Positions 27,724-36,555 of a DNA stretch of 64,000 bases are shown piece by piece (positions within the stretch are counted from its first letter, which is position 1; each line of letters begins with the position of its first letter). The position numbers were made by a program, and so were the translations under genes. The notes under the pieces were generated by a model. The model searched no databases and had not been told where the DNA came from. It worked only from the letters and a program-made list of their open reading frames with translations. This DNA comes from Salinisphaera sp040361255 (GTDB lineage: Bacteria > Pseudomonadota > Gammaproteobacteria > Nevskiales > Salinisphaeraceae). The stretch spans positions 149,033 through 213,032 of the forward strand of contig NZ_APNG01000006.1 in assembly GCF_040361255.1 (NCBI RefSeq), written 5' to 3'.

Positions 27724-28258
27724 TGTCCAGCACCTCGACGGTGATGTGGTGATTGGTATAGATGCAGGTGTCGGCTGCGATATGCATGGCCTTTTCGGCG
27801 ATGGTGGGGGCATCCATATCGGTGTTTTCCACCAGCGCGCGCCCGGCCGCCTGGGCATAGGAGCCGCCGGAGCCGATCGCCATGCAGGCGAATTCCGGCT
27901 CCATGACGTCGCCATTGCCGGAAATCATCAGCGTGGCGGTTTCATCGGCCACCAGCAACAGCGCTTCCAGACGCCGCAGGGCGCGATCGGTGCGCCAGTC
28001 CTTGGCCATTTCGACCGCGGCTTTTACCAGCTGGCCGCCATGTTCCTGCAGCTTGCCTTCGAAACGCTCGAACAGCGTGAAGGCATCGGCCGTGCCGCCT
28101 GCAAAGCCGGCGAGCACCTTGTCGTTATAGAGCCGGCGCACCTTGCGCGCATTGCCCTTGAACATGGTGTCGCCCATGGAAACCTGGCCGTCGCCGGCCA
28201 GGGCCACCTTGCCGTTGTGGCGCACGGCAAGAATTGTTGTGCCGTCGAATTGTTTCAA
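27716..28258 (-). CDS. hslV: HslV, peptidase subunit of the HslVU protease
   Basis: This 180-residue protein is the proteasome-like threonine peptidase of HslVU. The sequence begins MKQFDGTTILAVRHNGK, so the catalytic threonine (T7) is exposed only after removal of a six-residue propeptide. This matches the MEQ(F/Y)HGTT type of HslV rather than the E. coli form, in which Thr follows the start Met. The conserved GDGQVSMGDTMFKGNARKVR and IGSGGSYAQAAGRAL segments are present. A 153-bp gap upstream separates it from xerC and must hold the operon promoter. Confidence 0.97.
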   Translation of the reverse strand: MKQFDGTTILAVRHNGKVALAGDGQVSMGDTMFKGNARKVRRLYNDKVLAGFAGGTADAFTLFERFEGKLQEHGGQLVKAAVEMAKDWRTDRALRRLEALLLVADETATLMISGNGDVMEPEFACMAIGSGGSYAQAAGRALVENTDMDAPTIAEKAMHIAADTCIYTNHHITVEVLDNV

Positions 28259-28411
28259 GAGGTGCTCCTTCGACCTTCATTGACGTCGGTCTGGTTCGAG
28301 TTGGGGCCATGCACAACACGATTCAAGCAACCGTTTTCTGCGGCTGTTCGGTCGCCGTTCAGCTTGACGTCAAACCGCGGCTGCGCGCGCTTGCGCCCGA
28401 TATCGCCAACG

Positions 28412-29326
28412 CTAGCTTTCGCCGGTTTCGCTACGCTGGCCGGCCCGCGGATGCGCAGCATCGTAGACCTTGGCCAGGTGGGCGAAATCCAGATGGGTAT
28501 AGATCTGTGTGGTACCGATATTGGCGTGGCCGAGCAGCTCCTGTACCGCGCGCAGATCGGCGCTGGATTCGAGCAGATGGGTGGCAAAGGAATGACGCAG
28601 CTTGTGCGGGTGCAGATGCACGGGTAGGCCGTGTTGCACAGCCCAGCGCTGCATGCGCGCAGCCACGCTCGAGCGCGACAGACGCGTACCGCGCTGGGAG
28701 ACGAACAACGCAGCTTCGTTGGCCGACGCCATCTGCGGGCGCACCTTGAGCCAGTTTCGAAGGGCCGCGATCGCACGTGAGCCGATCGGCACGCTACGCT
28801 GGCGCGAGCCCTTGCCGAGAACGCGTGCTTCGCCGCCCGCCAGGTCGATATCGTTGATATCCAGGCCCACGGCTTCGGACAGACGCACGCCCGCGGAATA
28901 GAACAGCTCCAGCAGGGCGTGATCGCGGATTTCCAGATCGTCTTGCGGCGTGGCGTCGAGCAGGGCCGCGAGATCGTCCACGTCGACGGTTTCCGGCAGC
29001 CGGGCGGCGCGCTTGGGCGCCCGCACATCGACCGCCGGATTGCGCGCGGCCAGGCCTTCGCGCATCTGCCAGACATAGAAACTGCGCAACGCCGACACCA
29101 GCCGAGCAAGGCTGGCCGGCTTGAGCCCGGCGCGATGGCGCGCGGCCACGAATTCGCGCAGGTCGGCCGTGGTCACGCGCGCCCAGTCGGCGATGCCGCG
29201 TTCTTCCAGCCAGTCGGCCGCGCGCGTCAGATCGCGCGCATAGCCAGCCTGGGTATGGGCCGACACGCGGCGTTCGTGCGTCAGATGGGCCAGAAAGGCA
29301 TCGACCCGGTCGGCCAGCGCGCTCAC
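28412..29326 (-). CDS. xerC: XerC tyrosine recombinase
   Basis: This 304-residue recombinase works with XerD at the dif site to resolve chromosome dimers. The catalytic residues are all present: R148 (AGVRLSEA), K172 (GKGSRQR), H241 and R244 (HKLRHSFATHLL), H267 (LGHANIGTTQIY) and the nucleophile Y276. The start is taken as the GTG at 29326, giving MSALADRVDAFLAHL and a normal family length. There is no in-frame ATG near the domain start, and a longer frame runs into the DUF484 gene. Its position after dapF and DUF484 is the standard gammaproteobacterial order, which marks it as the housekeeping enzyme rather than an integrase. Confidence 0.95.
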   Translation of the reverse strand: MSALADRVDAFLAHLTHERRVSAHTQAGYARDLTRAADWLEERGIADWARVTTADLREFVAARHRAGLKPASLARLVSALRSFYVWQMREGLAARNPAVDVRAPKRAARLPETVDVDDLAALLDATPQDDLEIRDHALLELFYSAGVRLSEAVGLDINDIDLAGGEARVLGKGSRQRSVPIGSRAIAALRNWLKVRPQMASANEAALFVSQRGTRLSRSSVAARMQRWAVQHGLPVHLHPHKLRHSFATHLLESSADLRAVQELLGHANIGTTQIYTHLDFAHLAKVYDAAHPRAGQRSETGES

Positions 29327-29351
29327 GAGGTGCCGTGCAGCCGGAGCATGG

Positions 29352-30080
29352 CTACGGCAACGCGTCGCGGCCGAGCAGGCGTTGCAGGGCGGCCGTGACC
29401 AGCTCGCCCATGAGTTCCAGAAACAGCGTGCCCATATCCGGTACGAAGCGATCGCCCTTGCGGCTGGCCAGCACCAGCGCACCGTGCACACCGCGCGCGC
29501 CCAGCGGAATCATCGCTGCACTCGCCAGCGCCGGCACATCGTTGCTGCGGGTGGCGAACAGGGCTTCCGATTGTTCTTCCGACAACGGCCCGCAAATCGG
29601 TTTGCCACGACGATAGACATTGGTCAGCGCCTTGCCGGCCGGGGTGTCGTCGACAATCGCATGGATTTCGCCGTTGGCCAGGGCTTCGACCTCGCCGGCC
29701 GTGCCTGACAGCCCCACATAGATATGGTCGACATCCATATGCTGTTGCAGGCAATACGCCAGTTCCGGCACCAGCTCGGCAGCGCTTTGTACGCTGACCA
29801 GAACCTTGGCCAGACGATTGAGCTGAACCACGCGCTGTTCGTTGTCACGCGCGGTTTCCACCAGCTCGTTGAAGCGCGCCTGTAACTGGCGGTTGGTCGT
29901 GCGCAGGCCGGCGACCTGGCGTTCGATCAGCGATACCGCGTTGCCGCTGTCATGCGGCACGTCCAACGCTTCCAGCACCGCCGGATAGCGGCTGACCAGA
30001 TCGGGATGCGCCTGCAGATAGGCGGCGACTTCGGCTTCGTCCAATGCCGGCGCTGGATTTTGTTTTTTGGCTTCGTTCAT
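29352..30080 (-). CDS. DUF484 family protein (GAF-like)
   Basis: This 242-residue protein has a helical N-terminal segment (EVAAYLQAHPDLVSRYPAVLEAL), a coiled-coil (LIERQVAGLRTTNRQLQARF) and a C-terminal GAF-like domain ending VTAALQRLLG. DUF484 genes lie between dapF and xerC in many gammaproteobacteria, as here. The function is unknown; the GAF-like fold suggests ligand or nucleotide sensing. It is translated just upstream of xerC with a 25-bp gap, so the two are probably cotranscribed. Confidence 0.88.
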   Translation of the reverse strand: MNEAKKQNPAPALDEAEVAAYLQAHPDLVSRYPAVLEALDVPHDSGNAVSLIERQVAGLRTTNRQLQARFNELVETARDNEQRVVQLNRLAKVLVSVQSAAELVPELAYCLQQHMDVDHIYVGLSGTAGEVEALANGEIHAIVDDTPAGKALTNVYRRGKPICGPLSEEQSEALFATRSNDVPALASAAMIPLGARGVHGALVLASRKGDRFVPDMGTLFLELMGELVTAALQRLLGRDALP

Positions 30081-30163
30081 GTCGGAGCATCTCTTTTAAA
30101 GAGGTGAAGACCCACCCACCGCCGTATAACGCACGAACCGCGCCACACAAGGCGCGATCCGCA

Positions 30164-31006
30164 TTATTCGCTGGTATTCGACAATACCAGTTCGCCGTCG
30201 AATACGCGCTCGGCCGGCCCACTCAAATATACCTGCTTGCCATGCCCGGCCCAGTCCACATGGGCCGTGCCGCCGGGCAACTCGACTGCCACATGCGAAT
30301 CCAGCACGCCGGCACGTATACCGCTAACCGCTGCCGCCGCCGCGCCACTACCACAGGCCAGCGTCTCGCCCGCGCCGCGTTCGTACACGCGCAGGCGGAT
30401 TTGATCCGGCGTGAGCACCTGCATGAAGCCGACATTCACCCGCTCGGGGAAAGCCGGGTGGCTTTCCAGCGCGGGGCCGACGACGGCCACATCCGCACGA
30501 TCAATATCCTCTACGCGCAAAACCGCGTGCGGGTTGCCGATAGCCAGCGCGGCAAACCGCAGCGTACGACCGGCAACTTCGTCGAGGCGGTATTCATCGG
30601 CGGTATCGAAACCGCGCAGCGGGATATCGGCCGCGTCGAACACGGGCACACCCAGGGCCACGCGATAGTGATGATCGCCCAGGCTTTCCAGCACCATCTG
30701 CCCATCGCGTACGTCGACCACCACCCGATCCTTGTCGGTCAGCCCCTGTTCGCGCACATAGCGGGCGAAACAGCGCGCGCCGTTGCCGCACTGGCCGGAT
30801 TCGCTGCCGTCAGAGTTGAGGATGCGATAGCCGAAATCGGCGTTATCGCGGCGCGGCGGATCGACGATGAGAATCTGATCGCAGCCGACACCAAAATGCC
30901 GATCGGCAATCGCGCGGGCGCGGGCTGCGTCCAGGGCGATTGGCTCGCGGGTGGCATCGAGCACGACGAAATCGTTGCCCAGCCCGTGCATCTTGGTAAA
31001 ACGCAT
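30164..31006 (-). CDS. dapF: diaminopimelate epimerase
   Basis: This 280-residue enzyme converts LL-diaminopimelate to the meso form for peptidoglycan and lysine synthesis. The start MRFTKMHGLGNDFVVLDA is diagnostic. The two catalytic cysteines are C73 in SGQCGNGARC and C218 in LACGSGAAAAAV, and both are intact. It is the first gene of the dapF - DUF484 - xerC group. The 83-bp gap to DUF484 contains no recognisable small gene. Confidence 0.97.
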   Translation of the reverse strand: MRFTKMHGLGNDFVVLDATREPIALDAARARAIADRHFGVGCDQILIVDPPRRDNADFGYRILNSDGSESGQCGNGARCFARYVREQGLTDKDRVVVDVRDGQMVLESLGDHHYRVALGVPVFDAADIPLRGFDTADEYRLDEVAGRTLRFAALAIGNPHAVLRVEDIDRADVAVVGPALESHPAFPERVNVGFMQVLTPDQIRLRVYERGAGETLACGSGAAAAAVSGIRAGVLDSHVAVELPGGTAHVDWAGHGKQVYLSGPAERVFDGELVLSNTSE

Positions 31007-31014
31007 GACCGCTG

Positions 31015-31665
31015 CTATTCGGCGCTGGCCGAATCCTCGTTGGCATTGCCGGTGTTATCGGCATCGGCAGGCAGATCTGCCTCGTCAGCCTTCTGACCGT
31101 GATCCATATCCGCGTGATCCATATCGCTCATGTCGTGACCCGAATGCCCCGAATGGCCCGCATTCGTGCCCGGCCCATCGGCACGCACGGTCGCGGCCAC
31201 CGGCAATTCGGCGTTTTCGCTGCCGCAGGCCAGAATCAGTTCGACCTGATCGCCGGCCGCATACGGCTGGCTGGGTGAAAACAGCATCACATGACGGCCG
31301 CCGGATTCGAACACGACCTCTTCACCCGGGCCGACCACGACTTTTTCGATCGGCTGCATGCTGGCCTGACCATTGTCGTTGACCACGGTTTCGTGCATTT
31401 CGGCGCGATCGAACTGGGTACTGCTCACGCCATTGACCACCACCTTGTCTTCGCCGTCGTTGGCCAGGGTGAAATAGGCGCCCATGACATCGGCGCCGGC
31501 CGGCGCAGCCCGTACCCAGGGCTGCTCGACGCGAAGCGATCCGCAATCCGGGGCTTCGGATGTGCTGCAGGCCGCCAGCGGCCATGCCAACGCCCCCATC
31601 AGCGCGATTCCAACGCCGCGCCGTACGCGCGCGCCGATCAATGCTCGTGCCATCGCTTGCTCCAT
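31015..31665 (-). CDS. PCu(A)C-type periplasmic copper-chaperone lipoprotein with His/Asp-rich tail
   Basis: This 216-residue protein has a basic N-terminus and hydrophobic segment ending in a lipobox (LAAC), then a PCu(A)C domain. The metal-binding pattern is MHE...M...HVMLF (EMHETVV, then M about ten residues later, then GRHVM). Family members carry Cu(I) in the periplasm, often to cytochrome oxidase. A C-terminal extension with GHSGHSGHDMSDMDHADMDH adds many His, Asp and Met ligands. The ATG at 31665 is used; one 12 bp downstream is possible. A Zur-like palindrome lies just upstream in the divergent gap shared with the MerC-like gene, so zinc status may control it. Confidence 0.82.
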   Translation of the reverse strand: MEQAMARALIGARVRRGVGIALMGALAWPLAACSTSEAPDCGSLRVEQPWVRAAPAGADVMGAYFTLANDGEDKVVVNGVSSTQFDRAEMHETVVNDNGQASMQPIEKVVVGPGEEVVFESGGRHVMLFSPSQPYAAGDQVELILACGSENAELPVAATVRADGPGTNAGHSGHSGHDMSDMDHADMDHGQKADEADLPADADNTGNANEDSASAE

Positions 31666-31670
31666 TTAAA

Positions 31671-31689
31671 ATGTTATATACTAACGATT
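31671..31689. promoter_or_regulatory. Zur-like box between PCu(A)C and MerC-like genes
   Basis: The core GTTATATACTAAC (31673-31685) is an inverted repeat GTTA-N5-TAAC in an AT-rich stretch. It resembles the Zur core GTTATANTATAAC, and a zur-type gene lies 0.5 kb away. It is positioned to control both divergent genes. Confidence 0.55.
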
Positions 31690-31715
31690 GAATCTTCTTT
31701 CATCAGGGCATCGCC

Positions 31716-32150
31716 GTGAGCCGAGGCTCGTCTTCCGATTTTACCGGCAAATTCGACAAGGTCGCAGTGATCCTTTCGGGGATATGCCTGGTGCACTGCC
31801 TGGCGTTTCCGTTGTTGATCGCGCTGTTTCCGGTATTCGGTTTTTCGTTTGTGTCGCACGCAACCTTTCATCAGCTCATTCTGCTGGTGGTCGTGCCGAC
31901 CACGACATTCGCGCTGGGCATGGGCTATTGGCGCCACCGCCATATCGCCCTGCCCACGCTGGGGCTGGCCGGCATTCTTCTACTGGTACTGGCCGCCTTC
32001 GGCGCGCATGCCCTGGGCGCGGAAATCATCGAACGCGGCGTAACCGTGGCCGGTGGCTTGCTGCTGGCGGCCGCGCATATCCAGAATTACCGGCTGACCC
32101 GCAACAGTCACGACCATCGCCATGAACGCGCGCCCGTGTCGAGTGTCTGA
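31716..32150 (+). CDS. MerC-domain membrane protein
   Basis: This 144-residue protein has four membrane helices and the MerC-type metal motif CLVHC (C24, H27, C28) in the first helix. MerC carries mercury in mer operons; chromosomal MerC-like proteins next to zinc genes probably bind or move other soft metals. The C-terminus is His-rich (NSHDHRHERAP). Translation begins at a GTG (31716); there is no ATG nearby in frame. It is divergent from the PCu(A)C gene across a Zur-like box and followed, 71 bp on, by zur. Confidence 0.82.
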   Translation: MSRGSSSDFTGKFDKVAVILSGICLVHCLAFPLLIALFPVFGFSFVSHATFHQLILLVVVPTTTFALGMGYWRHRHIALPTLGLAGILLLVLAAFGAHALGAEIIERGVTVAGGLLLAAAHIQNYRLTRNSHDHRHERAPVSSV

Positions 32151-32221
32151 CACGTACAACGCGCGCCTCGGGCCGCGTTGCTGGCTGGCCTTTTACACGC
32201 TGAAAGCGCACTCTCGTTGTC

Positions 32222-32731
32222 ATGATTGATGCTCAGAACTCCGTATTCGATGCCGGCGGCCACGATCACGGCGCCTGTATTCACGATGCGCTGGCCCGCG
32301 CGGAGACGCTGTGCCAGCAGAAAGGCCTGCGTCTGACTGCGATTCGCCGGCGCGTGCTCGAGCTGATCTGGGATAACCATCGCCCCACCAAGGCCTACGA
32401 TCTTCTCAACACGATCAACGCCGAGCGTGGCAATGCCGCGCCGCCCACGGTCTATCGGGCGCTGGATTTCCTGCTCGATGCCGGACTGATTCACAAGATC
32501 GAGTCGCTCAATGCCTTCATCGGCTGCGACGCCGGCCACGGCGAAGCGCATCCGAAATTCCTGATCTGTCGCGCCTGCGAGCGCGTGGCCGAGATCCCGA
32601 GCCCGGCCGTGGACGATGCGCTGGCGCGCGAAGCCCGGCGCGCCGGCTTTACCATCGATCACGAAACCATCGAAATCGGCGGTACCTGCGCGGCCTGCGC
32701 GCAGCGCGAGCCGGCTGCCGGCAACGCTTGA
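32222..32731 (+). CDS. zur: Zur, zinc-responsive Fur-family repressor
   Basis: This 169-residue Fur-family protein has a winged-helix region (KGLRLTAIRRRVLELIW, then APPTVYRALDFLLDAGLIHKI). The C-terminal metal-binding domain has two CxxC pairs, CRAC and CAAC, for a structural zinc, and further His/Cys ligands (CDAGHGEAHPKF). The CDAGHGEAH stretch and lack of the Fur HHDH pattern favour Zur. With Zn bound it should repress zinc-uptake and zinc-sparing genes; likely targets in this window are the genes behind the AT-rich boxes at 31.7, 51.6, 54.5, 59.1 and 62.3 kb. It may be cotranscribed with the MerC-like gene. Confidence 0.9.
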   Translation: MIDAQNSVFDAGGHDHGACIHDALARAETLCQQKGLRLTAIRRRVLELIWDNHRPTKAYDLLNTINAERGNAAPPTVYRALDFLLDAGLIHKIESLNAFIGCDAGHGEAHPKFLICRACERVAEIPSPAVDDALAREARRAGFTIDHETIEIGGTCAACAQREPAAGNA

Positions 32732-32911
32732 TTCGGCTTTCGACCTAGGTCGAAGCGACTAACGTCGAATAACTCGCCGCCGGGCGCGTGAGTAGAGTCC
32801 AACGAGAGCTGACTTGACTGTCAGGTTCGTTTCTATTCATCGCGGGACAACGGGTTATGACGCGACGGCCGACGACCATCGCCGCGGATACGCCCTGCGC
32901 CACGGCTGCGC

Positions 32912-33673
32912 ATGGCTGACGCAATTCTGCAAACGCGGGGTCTGAGCAAGACCTTTGCCGGCTTCACGGCGGTTTCCGGGATCGACCTGGACGTCGAGCG
33001 CGGCAGCATTCATGCGTTGATCGGGCCCAATGGCGCCGGCAAGACCACGGTGTTCAATCTGCTCACGCGATTTATCGCGCCCAGTGCTGGCTCGATCGTC
33101 TACGACGGCGTGGATATCACCCGCACCAAACCCACCACTATCGCCCATCGCGGCATGGTGCGTTCGTTTCAGATCTCGGCGATTTTTCCCCATCTGAGCG
33201 TGCTCGATAACGTGCGTGTCGCCCTACAGCGCCATCTGGGGCTGTCGTATCACTTCTGGCGCTCGCACAAGGTGCTGGACAGCACCAACGATCGTGCGAT
33301 GGCCCTGCTCGATGAAGTGGGCCTGGCCGAATTCGCCGACACCACGGCCGTGGAACTGGCCTACGGCCGCAAGCGCGCGCTGGAGATCGCCACCACCCTG
33401 GCCCTCGACCCCAAACTGATGCTGCTCGACGAGCCCACCCAGGGCATGAGCGCCGAGGACGTGGGCAAGGTCACCGCGCTCATCCGTCAGGTGGCCGCCG
33501 ATCGCACCATTCTGATGGTGGAGCACAACCTGAAGGTGGTATCGACGCTGGCCGACCGGATCACCGTGCTCAACCGCGGCGAGATCCTGGCCGAAGGCCC
33601 GTATGCCGAGGTATCGAAGAATCCCTCGGTGATGGAAGCCTATATGGGCAGCGCCGAGGTGGCTCATGACTGA
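32912..33673 (+). CDS. livG: branched-chain-amino-acid-type ABC transporter ATPase (LivG-like)
   Basis: This 253-residue cytosolic ATPase is the first gene of a five-gene importer operon. Walker A is GPNGAGKTT at about 37-45. A LivG-type segment (RSFQISAIFPHLSVLDNV) follows, and Walker B is LMLLDEPTQGMS. The ABC signature is weak: LAYGRKRALEIA in place of LSxGxxR, as is common in LivG. It ends 8 bp inside the livF-like gene. The complex probably imports an amino acid, amide or other small organic solute; the substrate is not determined. Confidence 0.9.
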   Translation: MADAILQTRGLSKTFAGFTAVSGIDLDVERGSIHALIGPNGAGKTTVFNLLTRFIAPSAGSIVYDGVDITRTKPTTIAHRGMVRSFQISAIFPHLSVLDNVRVALQRHLGLSYHFWRSHKVLDSTNDRAMALLDEVGLAEFADTTAVELAYGRKRALEIATTLALDPKLMLLDEPTQGMSAEDVGKVTALIRQVAADRTILMVEHNLKVVSTLADRITVLNRGEILAEGPYAEVSKNPSVMEAYMGSAEVAHD

Positions 33674-34370
33674 GCTGCTGCGCATCGACGATCTCAACGC
33701 CTGGTATGGCGAATCGCACATTCTGCATGGGGTGAACCTGCGCGTGAACGAAGGCGAGGTGGTCACCCTGCTCGGGCGCAACGGTGCCGGGCGCACGACC
33801 ACGCTGAAATCCATCCTCGGGCTGGTCGACAAGCGCACGGGCTCGATCACGGTCAACGGTACCGAGGTGATCAAACAGCCCACGCATAAAATCGCGCGTC
33901 TGGGCATGCTCGGTTATTGCCCGGAAGAACGCGGCATCTTCGCGCGCCTGAACGTGGAGGAAAACCTGGCCCTGCCGCCGAAACTCGGCGACGGCGGCAT
34001 GAGCGTGGCCGAGATCTACGACATGTTTCCGAACCTGGCCGAGCGCCGACGCAGCATGGGCACCCAGCTGTCCGGCGGCGAGCAACAGATGCTGGCGATG
34101 GCGCGGGTACTGCGTACCGGCGCACGGCTGCTGCTGCTCGATGAAATCACTGAAGGTCTGGCGCCGGTGATCGTCGAAGCGCTGGGCAACACCATCCGCC
34201 AGATGAAGCAACGCGGGCTGACCATCGTGCTGGTCGAGCAGAACTTTCATTTCGCAGCACCCTTGGCGGATCGACATTACATCATCGAACACGGCGAAGT
34301 CGCCGAGGTGGTCGAAGGCCACGAGGCCGAGGCCAAGAAAGCGCGCATCAACGAATTCCTGAGCGTTTGA
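33666..34370 (+). CDS. livF: ABC transporter ATPase (LivF-like) with Walker A Lys-to-Arg change
   Basis: This 234-residue ATPase pairs with the LivG-like protein. The signature LSGGEQQMLAMARVL and Walker B LLLLDEITEGL are intact. The Walker A motif reads GRNGAGRTT (37-45): arginine 43 replaces the lysine that normally contacts the ATP phosphates, read directly from codon CGC. The change may lower activity or be a tolerated family variant. The Walker B aspartate-glutamate pair remains, so one composite site may still hydrolyse ATP, as in asymmetric ABC dimers. Confidence 0.9.
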   Translation: MTELLRIDDLNAWYGESHILHGVNLRVNEGEVVTLLGRNGAGRTTTLKSILGLVDKRTGSITVNGTEVIKQPTHKIARLGMLGYCPEERGIFARLNVEENLALPPKLGDGGMSVAEIYDMFPNLAERRRSMGTQLSGGEQQMLAMARVLRTGARLLLLDEITEGLAPVIVEALGNTIRQMKQRGLTIVLVEQNFHFAAPLADRHYIIEHGEVAEVVEGHEAEAKKARINEFLSV

Positions 34371-34404
34371 ATCATAAAAACCGGTGCGACCGGAGGGAGA
34401 CAAC

Positions 34405-35625
34405 ATGAACAAGACCATCATCGGGGCGATATGCGCCGCGGGCCTGGCCGCTTTGACATCGAGCACGGCATTCGCAGCCGAGGGCTTGTCGAATGGCAGC
34501 GTGAAGATCGGCGTGCTTAGCGACATGTCCGGCGTCTACAAGGCCATTGAAGGCCCGGGCGCGGTGATCGCCGCGCAGATGGCCATCGACGATTTCGGCG
34601 GCAAGGTGCTGGGCGAGGATATCGAGCTGGTTTCGGCCGATCATCAGCTCAAGGCCGACGTGGCCTCGTCGATCGCCCGCCGCTGGATCGATCGCGACCA
34701 TGTCGACATGCTCGTGGGCATGGACAACTCGGCGGTCGGCCTGGCGGTGCAAGGCCTGGCCTCCGACAAGAAGACCATCGCCATCAATACCGGGGCGGGC
34801 ACGGTCGAGCTCACCGAAAGCCAGTGTTCGCCCTACGGCATCCATTACGTTTACGACACCTATGCCCTGCCGGTCGGCACGGCAACCGCCATGGTGAAAA
34901 ACGGCGGCAAGAAGTGGTTCTTCATCACCGCCGACTATGCTTTCGGCCATTCGCTCCAGGACAACACCGCGCGCGTGGTCAAGGAACTGGGCGGCGAAGT
35001 GGTGGGCAGCGTCAACGCGCCGCTGAGCACCAACGATTTCTCGTCGTACCTGTTGCAGGCCAGCAGTTCCGGCGCGGATGTGATCGGCCTGGCCAATGCC
35101 GGTGGCGATACGGTCAATTCGATCAAGCAGGCCAACGAATTCGGCATCGTCGCCCGTGGCCAGAAGATGGCCGGGATGCTGGTATTTCTTACCGACGTGA
35201 AAGCGCTGGGCCTGGATACCGCCAAGGGGCTGCAGTTCACCACCGCCTTCTACTGGGACCGCAACGACGAAAGCCGTGAATGGTCGCAGCGTTTCTTCGA
35301 TAAACACGGGGCGATGCCGACCATGGTGCAGGCCGGCGTGTATTCGGCCACGATGCATTATCTGGAAGCGATCAAGGCCGCCGGCACCGATGACGCCGAC
35401 GCGGTTCGCGCCGAACTCGGCAATATGGAACTCAACGATTTCTTCGTGAAGAACGGCAAGATCGAAGCCAACGGCCTGATGTCGCACGACATGTATCTGG
35501 CCAAGGTGAAAACGCCGTCCGAGTCGAAAAGCGATTGGGACCTGCTGGATATCGTGAGCACGATCCCGGCCGACAAGGCCTATATCCCGGTTTCCGAAAG
35601 CAGCTGCCCACTGGTCAAGCAGTAA
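34405..35625 (+). CDS. periplasmic substrate-binding protein of the Liv-type importer
   Basis: This 406-residue protein has a cleavable signal peptide (MNKTIIGAICAAGLAALTSS, cut after AFAA) and a type I periplasmic-binding fold (SVKIGVLSDMSGVYKAIEGP). It is encoded inside the importer operon between the ATPases and permeases. GGAGGGA lies 8 nt before the ATG at 34405. It belongs to the Leu/Ile/Val-binding-like group whose ligands range from amino acids to aromatic acids and amides. A paralogue with many identical stretches (such as NGGKKWFFITADYAFG) lies at 47409-48626. Confidence 0.9.
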   Translation: MNKTIIGAICAAGLAALTSSTAFAAEGLSNGSVKIGVLSDMSGVYKAIEGPGAVIAAQMAIDDFGGKVLGEDIELVSADHQLKADVASSIARRWIDRDHVDMLVGMDNSAVGLAVQGLASDKKTIAINTGAGTVELTESQCSPYGIHYVYDTYALPVGTATAMVKNGGKKWFFITADYAFGHSLQDNTARVVKELGGEVVGSVNAPLSTNDFSSYLLQASSSGADVIGLANAGGDTVNSIKQANEFGIVARGQKMAGMLVFLTDVKALGLDTAKGLQFTTAFYWDRNDESREWSQRFFDKHGAMPTMVQAGVYSATMHYLEAIKAAGTDDADAVRAELGNMELNDFFVKNGKIEANGLMSHDMYLAKVKTPSESKSDWDLLDIVSTIPADKAYIPVSESSCPLVKQ

Positions 35626-35652
35626 GCCGGTACGGTTCAAGGATCGGTCACG

Positions 35653-36555
35653 ATGAATATCGACGCCATTCTGGCGCAGACCATGCTCGGCTTAAGCCAG
35701 GGCGTGTTCTACGCCATGCTCAGCCTGGGGCTGGCGATCATCTTCGGGCTGCTCAACGTCATCAACTTCGCCCACGGCGCACTCTACATGCTGGGCGCGT
35801 TCGTGGCGCTGATCGGCTATTCCTATATCGGGCCGTGGCTGGGCTATCCGGATTTCCAGCTCAGCTTCTGGTGGGCGTTGATCGTCGCACCGCTCGTGGT
35901 CGCCTGTTTCGGCATGCTCATGGAACGCTTCATGCTGCGCCGGCTATACAAGTTCGATCATATCTACGGCCTGTTGCTGACCTTTGGTGTGGCTCTGGTG
36001 CTGCAAGGCCTGCTGTCGAACTATTTCAATATCTCCGGCACCGCCTATCCGGCCACGCCGGAATCGCTGCGCGGCATCGTCAATCTCGGCTTCATGTATT
36101 TCCCCAAGTACCGGCTGTTCGCCATCGTGCTGTCGGTGGTGGTGTGTTTTGCCACCTGGTACATGATCGAGCGCACCAGCCTCGGCGCCGTGCTACGCGC
36201 CGGTCAGGAAAATCCGAAGCTGGTTGAAGCCTTCGGCATCAACGTACCGCTGATGGTCACGCTCACCTTCGGCTTCGGCGTGGCCCTGGCTGCGCTGGCC
36301 GGCGTGCTGGCCGCACCCATCTATTCGGTGAGCCCGCTCATGGGCGCAGATCTGATCATCACCGTGTTCGCGGTCGTGGTCATCGGCGGCATGGGCTCGA
36401 TTCTGGGCGCCATCGTCACCGGGCTCACGCTCGGCCTGGTGCAGGGGCTCACCCAGGCGCTCTACCCGCCAGCGGCCAATACCGTGATCTTTTTCATCAT
36501 GGTCGTGGTATTGCTGATCCGCCCGGCGGGCCTGTTCGGGAAGGCGGAAGGATGA
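35653..36555 (+). CDS. livH: ABC transporter permease (LivH-like)
   Basis: This 300-residue inner-membrane permease has about eight hydrophobic segments. The family motif NVINFAHGALYMLGAF is near residues 35-50, and GAVLRAGQENPKLVEAFGIN forms the conserved cytoplasmic coupling loop. It pairs with the LivM-like permease, whose start overlaps its end by 4 bp. Confidence 0.92.
   Translation: MNIDAILAQTMLGLSQGVFYAMLSLGLAIIFGLLNVINFAHGALYMLGAFVALIGYSYIGPWLGYPDFQLSFWWALIVAPLVVACFGMLMERFMLRRLYKFDHIYGLLLTFGVALVLQGLLSNYFNISGTAYPATPESLRGIVNLGFMYFPKYRLFAIVLSVVVCFATWYMIERTSLGAVLRAGQENPKLVEAFGINVPLMVTLTFGFGVALAALAGVLAAPIYSVSPLMGADLIITVFAVVVIGGMGSILGAIVTGLTLGLVQGLTQALYPPAANTVIFFIMVVVLLIRPAGLFGKAEG

Noticed and set aside
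32151..32221. Zur box autoregulating zur
   Set aside because: The 71-bp upstream gap is GC-rich and has no GTTA/TAAC inverted repeat.
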